From Zoogloea sp. LCSB751 (GTDB lineage Bacteria > Pseudomonadota > Gammaproteobacteria > Burkholderiales > Rhodocyclaceae): a stretch of 63,467 bases of DNA. A model generated the notes under the pieces. The model was given only the letters and a program-made list of their open reading frames with translations, made no database searches and was not told the origin of the DNA. Numbering within the stretch: the first letter of the stretch is position 1; each line of letters opens with the position of its first letter. The position numbers were made by a program, and so were the translations under genes. Positions 16,828 to 26,480 of this stretch are shown here, in pieces. Location of the stretch: the NCBI RefSeq assembly GCF_002028455.1, contig NZ_MWUM01000030.1:1-63467 (forward strand), written 5' to 3'.

Positions 16828-17903
16828 TGATTCCCGTCTATATCCGTTATCTGAGCCGCGAGATCTATGCGGCGGTTGCGCTGGTGTTGCTGGCCTTTCT
16901 GGGGCTGTTTGCCTTTTTCGATCTGGTGAATGAACTGGACGACATCGGCAAGGGCGGTTACATGCTTCATCACGCGGCCATTTATGTCGCGATGATTATG
17001 CCGGGGCGGGTCTATGAACTGATGCCGATCGCAGTGTTGATCGGGACCCTGTATGCGTTGACCACCCTGGCGCGTCATTCCGAGATTACGGTGCTGCGTG
17101 CGTCGGGCTTGTCGACCCGCCGCCTGTTGTCGGGCTTGCTGGCGATCGGTAGCGTTTTTGTGGTGCTGACCTTTGTCTTCGGTGAGTACCTGGCGCCGCC
17201 AGCTGAGCGGGCGGCTCAGCAGTGGCGACTGGCGGCGACGCGTTCGATGGTGTCCCAGGAATTGCGGACCGGCCTGTGGGTGCGCGATGGCCGGCGTTTC
17301 GTCAATGTCAGCAGCGTGCTGCCGGATACCAGCCTGCAAGGCGTCCGCATCTATGAGTTCGACGAACGCGCAGCGCTGGTGTCGATCAGCGAAGCGGAGT
17401 CGGGTGCTTATGACGGCAGCGACGGCTGGCGTCTGCGCAAGGTTGCCCAGACGCGCTTTTCCGATGGAGGAACGTCCACGGTTTCACTTCCGGAGATGGT
17501 CTGGAATTCCGAGCTGACACCGGAGGTGTTGTCGGTGCTGATGGTTGTTCCGGAGCGCATGTCGGTGTCGACGCTGTATTCCTACATTCATCACCTGCGG
17601 GACAACAACCAGAAGACCACCCGCTATGAAATCGCCCTGTGGAAAAAACTGGCCTACCCGTTTGCTGCATTCGTCATGATGGGGTTGGCACTGCCCTTCG
17701 GCTACATGCAGACGCGGATGGGTGGCGTGAGTTTGAAAGTCTTTTCCGGGATCATGCTGGGGGTGGGCTTCCACCTGTTGAATGGCCTGTTTTCCAATCT
17801 CGGTGTGATCAACGGGTGGGTGCCTGCAGTGGCAGCGCTGACGCCCAGCGTCAGCTTCTTTCTGGCGGCGGCGTTCATGATGTGGTGGGTCGAGCGCCGT
17901 TAG
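16827..17903 (+). CDS. lptG: LPS export ABC transporter permease LptG
   Basis: This is the partner permease of LptF, 358 residues, with the same layout of membrane helices around a periplasmic domain. The start MIPVYIRYLSREI matches the family, and the ATG overlaps the lptF stop in TGATG, which decides the start. Conserved membrane segments include FFDLVNELDDIGKGGY near the N terminus and YPFAAFVMMGLALPFGYMQ near the C terminus. It is convergent with the RDD gene, with 12 bp between stops. Confidence 0.95.
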   Translation: MIPVYIRYLSREIYAAVALVLLAFLGLFAFFDLVNELDDIGKGGYMLHHAAIYVAMIMPGRVYELMPIAVLIGTLYALTTLARHSEITVLRASGLSTRRLLSGLLAIGSVFVVLTFVFGEYLAPPAERAAQQWRLAATRSMVSQELRTGLWVRDGRRFVNVSSVLPDTSLQGVRIYEFDERAALVSISEAESGAYDGSDGWRLRKVAQTRFSDGGTSTVSLPEMVWNSELTPEVLSVLMVVPERMSVSTLYSYIHHLRDNNQKTTRYEIALWKKLAYPFAAFVMMGLALPFGYMQTRMGGVSLKVFSGIMLGVGFHLLNGLFSNLGVINGWVPAVAALTPSVSFFLAAAFMMWWVERR

Positions 17904-17915
17904 TCCTGTTGCTGC

Positions 17916-18392
17916 TCAGTTTTTGAGCTTGTCGAGCAGCAGCACGATGCGGGTGCCGGCCAGGCGGTCGTGCAGGAACTGGCGTTCCTTGTCGAGCAGG
18001 GCCCACACAATTCCAATTCCGAACAGCAGTACGGAAGGCCAGGCCAGCATGTAGCGGATGCAGCCCTGGCGCACGGATATCCGTGCTCCTTCGGTGTTCA
18101 CAATCCGCAGTTTCCAGGTCTGCATGGCAAGCGTTTGCCCGCCGGTTCGCCAGTACCACAGGAAATAGGCCCCCAGGACCAAGAAAACATATCCCCACAG
18201 GAAGCCGCCCGGTGGTGTGTAGTTCAAAGTGGCCCCCAGGATCAGCAACGGAACCATGAAGGCGAGGGCGAGGACGCCGAGCAGCAGTAGGATCTCGTAG
18301 AGCATGCTCGCCAGACGACGGCGCAGACCGGCGAGTTCGACGGCCTGCCGGACCGGCGTGGAGTTGCCGGCGGCAGGGAGTTTTTGGGGCAT
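17916..18392 (-). CDS. RDD family membrane protein
   Basis: The protein has 158 residues and the RDD domain: LRRRLASMLYEILLLLGVLAL at the start, later GQTLAMQTWKLRIVNTEG, and the final DKERQFLHDRLAGTRIV. Three to four transmembrane helices are visible. The RDD name comes from conserved Arg and Asp residues. Some RDD proteins are cation/proton antiporters, but the role here is unknown. The ATG at 18392 lies 8 bp after the DUF3106 stop, so it closes the sigma factor-DUF3619-DUF3106-RDD run. Confidence 0.85.
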   Translation of the reverse strand: MPQKLPAAGNSTPVRQAVELAGLRRRLASMLYEILLLLGVLALAFMVPLLILGATLNYTPPGGFLWGYVFLVLGAYFLWYWRTGGQTLAMQTWKLRIVNTEGARISVRQGCIRYMLAWPSVLLFGIGIVWALLDKERQFLHDRLAGTRIVLLLDKLKN

Positions 18393-18400
18393 GGGTGCGC

Positions 18401-19054
18401 TTAGGGCTTGGTGGATGAGGTGGGAGGCGTTGTCGCCTCTACTGTGGCTGCAACAGCAGGGGGGGCGGATGCTTGCGATGCCGGGCCGCTGGCCTGTGTC
18501 GCCGGGCTGGCGGGCTGCTCGGGGACGGGAGGTGGCGTAACCTTGATCTTCGGGAAGGTCGGCCGTGGCGGTGGCGGTGCCGTCAGGGGTTTGATCGGAG
18601 GCGCGCCAGTCTTTGGAATGGCGGGTTTGGCCGGCTGTTTGGCGGCGGCTTCGGTGAAGCGCTTCTTCTCGTCGCTGGGCAGCTCCTGGTAGGCATTCCA
18701 TTTTTCCCTGAGCGTTTCACGCTTTTCAGGAGAAATGCGCTGGAGGTTCCGGTACTGATCCCGGGCGATGGTGCGCTGCTCTGGCGTGAGGGAGATCCAG
18801 GTCTGCATGCGGTGCTGCAGGCGTTCCTGTTCTTCCGGCGTATATCCGGGGAAGCGGTCGGCGATTCCAACCCACTTCCGGCGGCGCTCGTCGGGCAGGT
18901 CGCGCCACTCCTTGGCCAGTGGGGTCAGGGTGCGTTGCTGCGCCGGCGTCAGATCATTCCACGCCGGTGCACTGATGGGCGGAGCTGGCAGGGCACAGGC
19001 CGACCAGCCCAGCATGAGCAAGAGGCTCACTCGGGAGAGTCGTTTTGCACCCAT
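18401..19054 (-). CDS. DUF3106 domain protein, exported, proline-rich C terminus
   Basis: The protein has 217 residues. A signal peptide (KRLSRVSLLLMLGWSACALPAPP) is followed by a helical domain made of repeated WxxLxPxxxxxLxPL-type units: WNDLTPAQQRTL, WISLTPEQRTIARDQY, ISPEKRETLREKW. This is the DUF3106 pattern. The last 70 residues are low complexity, rich in Pro, Ala and Thr. Its start lies 28 bp inside the end of the DUF3619 gene. Its conserved place beside an ECF-type sigma factor suggests an envelope function under that factor's control (inference). Confidence 0.82.
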   Translation of the reverse strand: MGAKRLSRVSLLLMLGWSACALPAPPISAPAWNDLTPAQQRTLTPLAKEWRDLPDERRRKWVGIADRFPGYTPEEQERLQHRMQTWISLTPEQRTIARDQYRNLQRISPEKRETLREKWNAYQELPSDEKKRFTEAAAKQPAKPAIPKTGAPPIKPLTAPPPPRPTFPKIKVTPPPVPEQPASPATQASGPASQASAPPAVAATVEATTPPTSSTKP

Positions 19055-19401
19055 GCGTCGAATCCGCGGTCCAGGTAAGCGTCGATCGGAAGGTCGTCGG
19101 CGAGCAGGGCGCTGTCCACTTCCTCCAGGTCGGCGGTATGTTGCAATTGCCCAAGCAGGACGCTGCCCAGTGCAGCCAGGATGACTGCGATCATGGCGAT
19201 GGTGGTCTTGCCTCGCGGCACTACGCGTTCGGTGAACATCTGGCCGACTCCGGCCAGGCTCAGGCCACGGATGGCGACCTTCTGGCGGCTCAACGCCTTC
19301 TGACGCGCCTCGTGCAGGCGCGCGGAAGCTGTCGGCGGGAGGTTCCACGCCGATGCGTTCAGGTGTTGCCGGACCCGGCGGTGAAATTCCTGATCGTTCA
19401 T
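19027..19401 (-). CDS. DUF3619 single-pass membrane protein (putative sigma factor partner)
   Basis: The protein has 124 residues. The cytoplasmic N-terminal half (NDQEFHRRVRQHLNASA...LHEARQKAL) is followed by one transmembrane helix (KTTIAMIAVILAALGSVLL) and a short acidic periplasmic tail. This is the layout of many anti-sigma factors. The start shares an ATGA overlap with the sigma factor stop, so the two are made together. That it restrains the sigma factor is inference from gene order and topology. Confidence 0.82.
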   Translation of the reverse strand: MNDQEFHRRVRQHLNASAWNLPPTASARLHEARQKALSRQKVAIRGLSLAGVGQMFTERVVPRGKTTIAMIAVILAALGSVLLGQLQHTADLEEVDSALLADDLPIDAYLDRGFDAWVQNDSPE

Positions 19402-20021
19402 AGTGTGATGCCCTTTGCTGCAAGTGCTGCAGCCAAAGTGTGCGTCGCCCGGGAGCAGTGCGTCTTCACGCTTCCTTCGGAGCAACCCATTGCTGCAGCC
19501 GTTTCGGCTATGTCCATTTCCTCCCAGTAACGCATGAGGAAGGCTTCGCGTTGACGGGTTGGGAGTTTTTCGATTTCTTTTTCTATGACCGATAGCGTCT
19601 GATGTTGTTCAAGCTGGGCTTGAGGTGATTCGCTCTTGTGTTCGCTGTCCGCCGATTCGAGCATTTCAAGTGGGTCGTAGTCCTCGTCCTCCGAGTTGGA
19701 GGAGAAGGCTGACAGCAGCGTGGTCCACATGCTGCGCACTTTCTGCCGGCGATAATGGTCGCGGATCACGTTCTGCAGGATGCGCTGGAAAAGCATTGGC
19801 AGTTCTTCCAGCGGCTTGTCGCCGTACTTTTCGGCTAGCTTGAGCATGGCGTCCTGCACGATGTCGAGGGCCGACTCTTCATTGCGGACCGCGAACAAGG
19901 CCTGTTTGAATGCCCTTTTTTCGACGCTGGCGAGGAAGTCCGATAGTTCAAGACGGGAAGGCAGGGGGAGATCCTCAACTGGAGCGTGGCGCCCCTCTTT
20001 GTTGTGGGCGGGGGGCGCCAA
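19398..20021 (-). CDS. ECF-type RNA polymerase sigma factor
   Basis: The protein has about 207 residues. Region 2 is visible as FKQALFAVRNEESALDIVQDAMLKLAEKY plus RILQNVIRDHYRRQ. Region 4 is LPTRQREAFLMRYWEEMDIAETAAAMGCSEGSVKTH, the helix-turn-helix that reads the -35 element. A long acidic, Ser-rich linker joins the two. The start is uncertain. The only in-frame initiator before region 2 is a TTG at 20021, with no clear ribosome site, and a GGCGCC inverted repeat lies within the first codons. It overlaps the DUF3619 gene by ATGA. Confidence 0.85.
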   Translation of the reverse strand: MAPPAHNKEGRHAPVEDLPLPSRLELSDFLASVEKRAFKQALFAVRNEESALDIVQDAMLKLAEKYGDKPLEELPMLFQRILQNVIRDHYRRQKVRSMWTTLLSAFSSNSEDEDYDPLEMLESADSEHKSESPQAQLEQHQTLSVIEKEIEKLPTRQREAFLMRYWEEMDIAETAAAMGCSEGSVKTHCSRATHTLAAALAAKGITL

Positions 20022-20069
20022 CTAAAACGATGCACCCGCGGCCTGGATCGGAATGCCGCCAGCGGCGCC

Positions 20070-20098
20070 TTGACCAATCGCCTGGGCGGCGGTATGGT
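20070..20098 (+). promoter_or_regulatory. Candidate sigma-70 promoter of the ilvI-ilvH-ilvC genes
   Basis: TTGACC at 20070-20075 and TATGGT at 20093-20098 are separated by exactly 17 bp and lie 40 bp before the start of the acetolactate synthase gene. No leader peptide with runs of Ile, Leu or Val codons was seen between this site and the start. Confidence 0.55.
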
Positions 20099-20137
20099 TC
20101 AACGTTTCACATTGCCGAAACAGCTTCGGGTGCAGCG

Positions 20138-21847
20138 ATGGTAATTACCGGTGCGGAAATTGTAATCAGGAGTCTCCAGGAAGAAAAGGTCGATTATCTT
20201 TTCGGCTATCCGGGTGGCGCGGTACTTTACATCTACGACGAACTGTTCAAGCAGGACAAGGTTCGCCATGTGCTCGTGCGTCACGAGCAGGCGGCCATTC
20301 ACGCAGCGGATGGCTATGCGCGCTCGACCGAGAAGGTTGGCGTCGCGCTGGTGACTTCCGGTCCGGGTGCCACCAATGCAGTGACCGGCATCGCCACGGC
20401 CTATTGCGATTCGATTCCTATGGTCATCATCTCCGGTCAGGTGCCGTCATCGGCCATCGGTCAGGATGCTTTCCAGGAAGTGGACACCGTCGGCATCACC
20501 CGTCCTTGCGTGAAGCACAACTTCCTCGTGCGTGACGTGCGCGACATCGCGCCGACGATCAAGAAGGCTTTCTATCTCGCCAAGAGTGGCCGTCCCGGAC
20601 CCGTGCTGGTTGATATCCCGAAGGACATCACTGCCCAGAAGTGCGAGTTCGAGTACCCGCAGGCGGTGGCTATGCGCTCCTACAGCCCTGTCGTCAAGGG
20701 GCATCACGGCCAGATCAAGAAAGCGCTGCAGCTTCTGCTCGAAGCCAAGCGCCCGATGGTTTACGCCGGCGGTGGCGTCGTGCTCGGCGATGCGGCGGAC
20801 AAGCTGACCGCGCTGGTGCGCAAGCTTGGCTTCCCCTGTACCAACACTCTCATGGGTCTCGGTGGCTATCCGGCCAGCGACCGTCAGTTCGTCGGTATGC
20901 TGGGCATGCACGGCAATTACGAGGCCAACATGGGGATGCACTATTGCGACGTGCTGCTCGCGGTCGGTGCCCGCTTCGACGACCGTGTTATCGGTAGTCC
21001 AGCCCACTTCGCGTCCGAGCCGCGCAAGATCATCCATATCGACATCGACCCGTCTTCCATTTCGAAGCGGGTGAAGGTGGATGTGCCCATCGTCGGTGAT
21101 GTGGCTGAAGTGCTCGGCGAACTGCTGGCGCTGCTCGATGGCACCACCGAGCGTTCCGATCAGGGGGCTCTCGGCGACTGGTGGAAGCAGATTGAGGAAT
21201 GGCGTCGCCGTGATTGCCTGAAGTTCAATCAGGGGGTTGATGTCATCAAGCCGCAGTATGTGGTGCAGAAGCTGTGGGAGGTGACGGGTGGTGATGCCTT
21301 CGTTACCTCCGATGTGGGGCAGCACCAGATGTGGGCGGCCCAGTATTACAAGTTCGACAAGCCGCGTCGCTGGGTGAATTCCGGCGGTCTTGGCACCATG
21401 GGCTTCGGCCTGCCCGCAGCGATGGGCGTTCAGCTGGCCCATCCGGGCTCTCCGGTTGCCTGTATTACCGGCGAGGGGTCGGTGCAGATGAACATTCAGG
21501 AGCTGTCTACCTGCAAGCAGTTCCGACTCCCGATCAAGGTGATCCTGCTCAACAACGGTTATCTCGGCATGGTGCGCCAGTGGCAGGAGCTGTTCCACGG
21601 CAATCGTTACTCCGAGTCCTACATGGATGCCTTGCCGGACTTCACGAAGCTGGCCGAGGCGTACGGCCACGTGGCGCTGCGCGTGCAGAAGCCCGGTGAC
21701 GTGGAGGATGCCCTGCGCGAGGCGTTCAAGCGCAAGAACGATCTGGTCTTCCTCGACTTCCAGGTCGATCCGACCGAGAACGTGTATCCCATGGTTCAGG
21801 GGGGCAAGGGTCTGACCGACATGATCCTGTCCGCCGAGGATCTCTGA
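20138..21847 (+). CDS. ilvI: Acetolactate synthase large subunit
   Basis: This is the catalytic, thiamine-diphosphate-dependent subunit that makes 2-acetolactate or 2-aceto-2-hydroxybutyrate for valine, leucine and isoleucine. The protein is 569 residues. The activating glutamate lies in RHEQAAIHAADGYARSTE, and the cofactor/metal motif is GEGSVQMNIQELST followed by LNNGYLGMVRQWQE. The start MVITGAEIVIRSLQ matches the family's beginning, so a much longer open frame upstream is ignored. It is followed by the regulatory subunit and ilvC on the same strand. Confidence 0.95.
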   Translation: MVITGAEIVIRSLQEEKVDYLFGYPGGAVLYIYDELFKQDKVRHVLVRHEQAAIHAADGYARSTEKVGVALVTSGPGATNAVTGIATAYCDSIPMVIISGQVPSSAIGQDAFQEVDTVGITRPCVKHNFLVRDVRDIAPTIKKAFYLAKSGRPGPVLVDIPKDITAQKCEFEYPQAVAMRSYSPVVKGHHGQIKKALQLLLEAKRPMVYAGGGVVLGDAADKLTALVRKLGFPCTNTLMGLGGYPASDRQFVGMLGMHGNYEANMGMHYCDVLLAVGARFDDRVIGSPAHFASEPRKIIHIDIDPSSISKRVKVDVPIVGDVAEVLGELLALLDGTTERSDQGALGDWWKQIEEWRRRDCLKFNQGVDVIKPQYVVQKLWEVTGGDAFVTSDVGQHQMWAAQYYKFDKPRRWVNSGGLGTMGFGLPAAMGVQLAHPGSPVACITGEGSVQMNIQELSTCKQFRLPIKVILLNNGYLGMVRQWQELFHGNRYSESYMDALPDFTKLAEAYGHVALRVQKPGDVEDALREAFKRKNDLVFLDFQVDPTENVYPMVQGGKGLTDMILSAEDL

Positions 21848-21957
21848 TTCGCCGGGAGCGTGCCGTGGGAAACCACAGGCGGCCCGCTCCCGAATCGTTA
21901 CCAACGCTCGACGCCCACTGGTTGCGCGGGTTGATGGTCAGCAAGCAAAGCACGCAT

Positions 21958-22449
21958 ATGAGACACGTCATCTCCCTTCTCATCGAGAACGAATCCGGCG
22001 CGCTGTCGCGCGTCTCGGGGCTTTTTTCCGCCCGTGGCTACAATATCGAATCCCTGACCGTGGCGCCCACCGAGGACGCCTCGTTGTCGCGCATGACGAT
22101 CGTGACGTCCGGGTCGGACGACATCGTCGAGCAGATCACCAAGCAGCTCAATAAGCTGGTGGAGGTGGTAAAGGTGGTGGATCTGTCCGAGTCCGCCCAT
22201 ATCGAACGCGAGCTGATGCTCGTGAAGGTGCGGGCAACCGGCAAGGATCGCGAGGAAATGAAGCGCATGGCGGAGATCTTCCGCGGGCGCATCATCGACG
22301 TAACCGATACCAGCTATGTGATCGAGCTCACGGGTACTCAAGCCAAGCTCGATTCCTTTGTCGGCGCCATCGACGCCGGCCTGATTCTCGAAACCGTGCG
22401 CTCCGGCATCTGCGGCGTTGGCCGCGGTGATCGGGTATTGAAAGTGTGA
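21958..22449 (+). CDS. ilvH: Acetolactate synthase small (regulatory) subunit
   Basis: The protein has 163 residues. An N-terminal ACT domain (RHVISLLIENESGALSRVSGLFSARGYNIES) binds valine and confers feedback inhibition on the large subunit. The C-terminal domain (ERELMLVKV...GRIIDVTDTSYVIELTG) follows. The ATG at 21958 fits the family start. The open frame reaches back to 21865 but the extension is not conserved in style. It sits between ilvI and ilvC. Confidence 0.95.
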   Translation: MRHVISLLIENESGALSRVSGLFSARGYNIESLTVAPTEDASLSRMTIVTSGSDDIVEQITKQLNKLVEVVKVVDLSESAHIERELMLVKVRATGKDREEMKRMAEIFRGRIIDVTDTSYVIELTGTQAKLDSFVGAIDAGLILETVRSGICGVGRGDRVLKV

Positions 22450-22521
22450 TGCGGGGGTGGCGCGGGCTGCACGGCCGGCGTTCTCCCGCGATTTGCTCCT
22501 CTTGTGTCAGAAAGGCATGAA

Positions 22522-23538
<1,017 letters not shown>

Positions 23539-23560
23539 GCGGGCTGGCAGGTAGGAAGAA

Positions 23561-23590
23561 CGGGGGACGCAAGTCCCCCGAGTCGTTTTC
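23561..23590 (+). terminator. Intrinsic terminator after ilvC
   Basis: CGGGGGAC / GTCCCCCG forms an 8-bp stem around GCAA and is followed, after AGTCG, by TTTT. The T-tract is short and slightly displaced, so efficiency is uncertain. Confidence 0.65.
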
Positions 23591-23648
23591 GGACCTGCTG
23601 CATTGACCTGCGTTACAATCGTGTCCGACTCAACATATCGTCCCCTCC

Positions 23649-24437
23649 ATGGCCGATCTGCAATCTCGTAAGCCCCTGCTCAACCCCGAACGGCGTCGCA
23701 GGGGGATCTACATTCTCCCCAATCTTTTCACGACCGCAGCACTCTTCGCTGGCTTCTATGCCATCGTGCAGGCGATGAACGGTCTGTTCGAGCAGGCGGC
23801 GGTGGCCATCTTCATTGCCATGGTGCTCGACGGGCTGGATGGTCGCGTGGCGCGGCTGACCCGCACCCAGAGCGCTTTCGGTGCCGAGTACGATTCGCTG
23901 TCCGACATGGTGTCCTTTGGTGCAGCACCGGCGCTGATCATGTACGAATGGGCGTTGAAGGGCATGGGCAAGCTCGGCTGGATGGCGGCCTTCATCTATT
24001 GTGCCGGTGCGGCTTTGCGGCTGGCGCGCTTCAACACCAACATCGACGTCATCGACAAGCGCTACTTCCAGGGGCTGCCCAGCCCGGCTGCGGCTGCGTT
24101 GGTGAGCGGCCTGGTGTGGGTGATGATGGATAACGGCATCGCTGGGCCGGACGTGCGCTGGTATGCCTGTGCGCTGACGATCTTTGCCGGCATCTCGATG
24201 GTCAGCAACGTGTTGTTCTACAGCGGCAAGGAAATCAATCTGCGCCGCAGCGTGCCGTTTATCGTGATTATCGCCTTCGTGCTGGGCTTCCTGCTGGTCT
24301 CTAGCTATCCGCCGGGGGTCCTGTTCGGGCTGTTCCTGTGTTACGCGGTTTCCGGTTATGTGACGAGCGCCTGGGCCTGGCTCAAGGGCACGCGGCGCAA
24401 GGCCGTGAAGGATCCCGCCGAGCCGGCGGATTCCTGA
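23649..24437 (+). CDS. pssA: CDP-diacylglycerol--serine O-phosphatidyltransferase
   Basis: This membrane enzyme makes phosphatidylserine, the precursor of phosphatidylethanolamine. The protein has 262 residues with several transmembrane helices. The CDP-alcohol phosphotransferase motif D-x2-DG-x2-AR-x8-G-x3-D-x3-D is present in full (DGLDGRVARL...GAEYDSLSD). It sits between ilvC and leuA, as in many betaproteobacteria, although its function is unrelated to amino acid synthesis. A TACAAT hexamer at 23613-23618 may be its -10 element. Confidence 0.95.
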   Translation: MADLQSRKPLLNPERRRRGIYILPNLFTTAALFAGFYAIVQAMNGLFEQAAVAIFIAMVLDGLDGRVARLTRTQSAFGAEYDSLSDMVSFGAAPALIMYEWALKGMGKLGWMAAFIYCAGAALRLARFNTNIDVIDKRYFQGLPSPAAAALVSGLVWVMMDNGIAGPDVRWYACALTIFAGISMVSNVLFYSGKEINLRRSVPFIVIIAFVLGFLLVSSYPPGVLFGLFLCYAVSGYVTSAWAWLKGTRRKAVKDPAEPADS

Positions 24438-24558
24438 TTCGCTGCGGTGGCAAGGTCTTCGGCAATGGGCCGTTCCATTTGCGCGGGCTTGGTTCGTCCA
24501 GACGGAACGGCCGACGCGTTGATCGATCAAAACATCAATAATTCGGCAGGAGCCAATC

Positions 24559-26091
24559 ATGAGTGACCAGTTGATCATTTTCGACACCACCTTGCGTGAC
24601 GGGGAGCAGAGTCCCGGTGCCTCGATGACGCGGGACGAGAAGCTGCGCATCGCGCGGCAACTCGAGCGGATGAAGGTCAACGTGATCGAGGCTGGCTTCG
24701 CGGCGGCGTCCAATGGCGATTTCGAGGCTGTCCGCGCGGTGGCGGAGGCCATCAAGGACTCGACGATCTGTTCGCTGGCCCGTGCCAACGAGAACGACAT
24801 CCGCCGTGCCGGCGAGGCGATTCGTCCGGCGGCTTCCGGGCGTATCCACACCTTTATTGCGACCAGCCCGATCCACATGGAGAAGAAGCTGCGCATGAGC
24901 CCCGATCAGGTGGTCGAGCAGGCGGTGCGGGCGATCGGCTGGGCGCGGGAATACACCAGCGATATCGAGTTTTCGGCGGAGGATGCCGGTCGCTCCGAGA
25001 TCGATTTCCTGTGCCGGATCTTCGAGGCCGTCATCAAGGCGGGTGCAACGACGATCAACGTCCCTGACACTGTCGGCTATAACGTGCCGGAGCAGTTCGC
25101 GGCGACGCTCCGGAGTCTGATCGAACGGGTGCCGAATTCCGACAAGGTGGTGTGGTCGGTGCATTGTCATAACGATCTTGGTCTGGCAGTGGCCAATTCG
25201 CTGGCCGCGGTGCGTGCCGGTGCGCGTCAGGTCGAGTGTACGGTCAACGGTCTGGGCGAGCGGGCAGGCAATGCGTCGCTGGAAGAGATCGTGATGGCGG
25301 TGAGAACGCGCAAGGACGTGTTCCAGTGCGATACGCGCATCGATACGACGCAGATCGTGCCCGCCTCCAAGCTTGTGTCCAGCATCACCGGTTTTCCGGT
25401 GCAGCCCAACAAGGCGATCGTCGGTGCGAACGCCTTTGCTCATGAGTCCGGCATTCATCAGGATGGCGTGCTCAAGCATCGCGAAACCTACGAAATCATG
25501 CGCGCCGAGGATGTTGGCTGGGTGGCCAATAAGCTGGTGATGGGCAAGCACTCCGGGCGCAATGCGTTCCGTTCGCGGCTCGTTGAGCTGGGGGTCGAGA
25601 TCAAATCCGAGGAGCAGCTGAATCACGCCTTTGCGCGCTTCAAGGAGCTGGCCGACAAGAAGCACGAGATCTTTGATGAGGATCTGCAGGCGTTGATGAG
25701 CGATGAAAGCTCGGAGCCGCAGGAGCATTTCCGGCTCGTCGCTTCGTCCTTCCACTCGGAAACCGGTGAGACGCCCAGTGCACGCCTGACCCTGTCTATC
25801 GGTGGCAAGGAGGCCAAGGTCGAGTCCAGCGGTTCGGGGCCGGTGGATGCCGCTTTCAAGGCTATCGAAGCCGTGGCTGACAGCGGCGCCCAGCTACTGC
25901 TGTATTCGGTGAATGCGATTACCACTGGGACCGATGCCCAGGGCGAGGTGACTGTCCGTCTCTCCAAGGAGGATCGGGTGGTCAATGGGCAGGGAGCGGA
26001 CACCGACATCATCGTCGCGTCGGCCAAGGCTTATCTCAATGCGCTCAACAAACTGCACGCCAAGCTTGAGCGTCTGAATCCCCAGGTCTGA
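24559..26091 (+). CDS. leuA: 2-isopropylmalate synthase
   Basis: This is the first committed enzyme of leucine synthesis, condensing acetyl-CoA with 2-oxoisovalerate. The protein is 510 residues, the long bacterial form. It has the catalytic FDTTLRDGEQSPGASM motif, metal ligands in WSVHCHNDLG, the second signature in GANAFAHESGIHQDG, and a C-terminal regulatory domain for leucine feedback. AGGAG lies 8 bp before the ATG. It is convergent with the DUF2069 gene. Confidence 0.96.
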   Translation: MSDQLIIFDTTLRDGEQSPGASMTRDEKLRIARQLERMKVNVIEAGFAAASNGDFEAVRAVAEAIKDSTICSLARANENDIRRAGEAIRPAASGRIHTFIATSPIHMEKKLRMSPDQVVEQAVRAIGWAREYTSDIEFSAEDAGRSEIDFLCRIFEAVIKAGATTINVPDTVGYNVPEQFAATLRSLIERVPNSDKVVWSVHCHNDLGLAVANSLAAVRAGARQVECTVNGLGERAGNASLEEIVMAVRTRKDVFQCDTRIDTTQIVPASKLVSSITGFPVQPNKAIVGANAFAHESGIHQDGVLKHRETYEIMRAEDVGWVANKLVMGKHSGRNAFRSRLVELGVEIKSEEQLNHAFARFKELADKKHEIFDEDLQALMSDESSEPQEHFRLVASSFHSETGETPSARLTLSIGGKEAKVESSGSGPVDAAFKAIEAVADSGAQLLLYSVNAITTGTDAQGEVTVRLSKEDRVVNGQGADTDIIVASAKAYLNALNKLHAKLERLNPQV

Positions 26092-26108
26092 CCCCTCTAC
26101 CCGGCGCT

Positions 26109-26480
26109 TCAGGGCTTGCCGCTGGCAGCCCTGGCCAGCCGCGACGGTGCGGTATTGCGGGCGTACAGCACGACCGCGATGAAGAAGATCACGCTCAGCA
26201 CGGCTTCGGCCAGAGCGAGCGCGCTGCCAGGAGGTGCATCGTTGGTGCGGACCACGCCTTCGGTCAGATAGAGCAGAATCATCATCGAGCTCCACTGATA
26301 GGTGTAGCGCTTGCCGCGCAGAATGCCGAACAAGGCCACCATCAGCGGCAGGACTTTCAGTGTCATCCACGAGCCGCCGGGGCGTAGCGGCGCCAGGATG
26401 GCCTCCCAGGCCAGGCACAGGGCGATCAGGAGCAGCAGTGTGATGCTGGCGATGAGGGACAGGGTCTTGGGGGCGGTCAT
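26109..26480 (-). CDS. DUF2069 membrane protein
   Basis: The protein has 123 residues and four predicted transmembrane helices: SLIASITLLLLIALCLAWEA, WMTLKVLPLMVALFGIL, WSSMMILLYLTEGVVR and AVLSVIFFIAVVLYAR. These match the DUF2069 layout, including the KVLPLMVALFGILRGKRYTYQW signature region. Its function is unknown. Its start shares an ATGA overlap with the wrbA stop, so the two are co-translated, a pairing often seen in this group. Confidence 0.85.
   Translation of the reverse strand: MTAPKTLSLIASITLLLLIALCLAWEAILAPLRPGGSWMTLKVLPLMVALFGILRGKRYTYQWSSMMILLYLTEGVVRTNDAPPGSALALAEAVLSVIFFIAVVLYARNTAPSRLARAASGKP

Noticed and set aside
19910..21847. The longest frame for acetolactate synthase (645 codons)
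   Set aside because: It would overlap the divergent sigma factor gene and the promoter; the family starts at the MVITGAEIV position.
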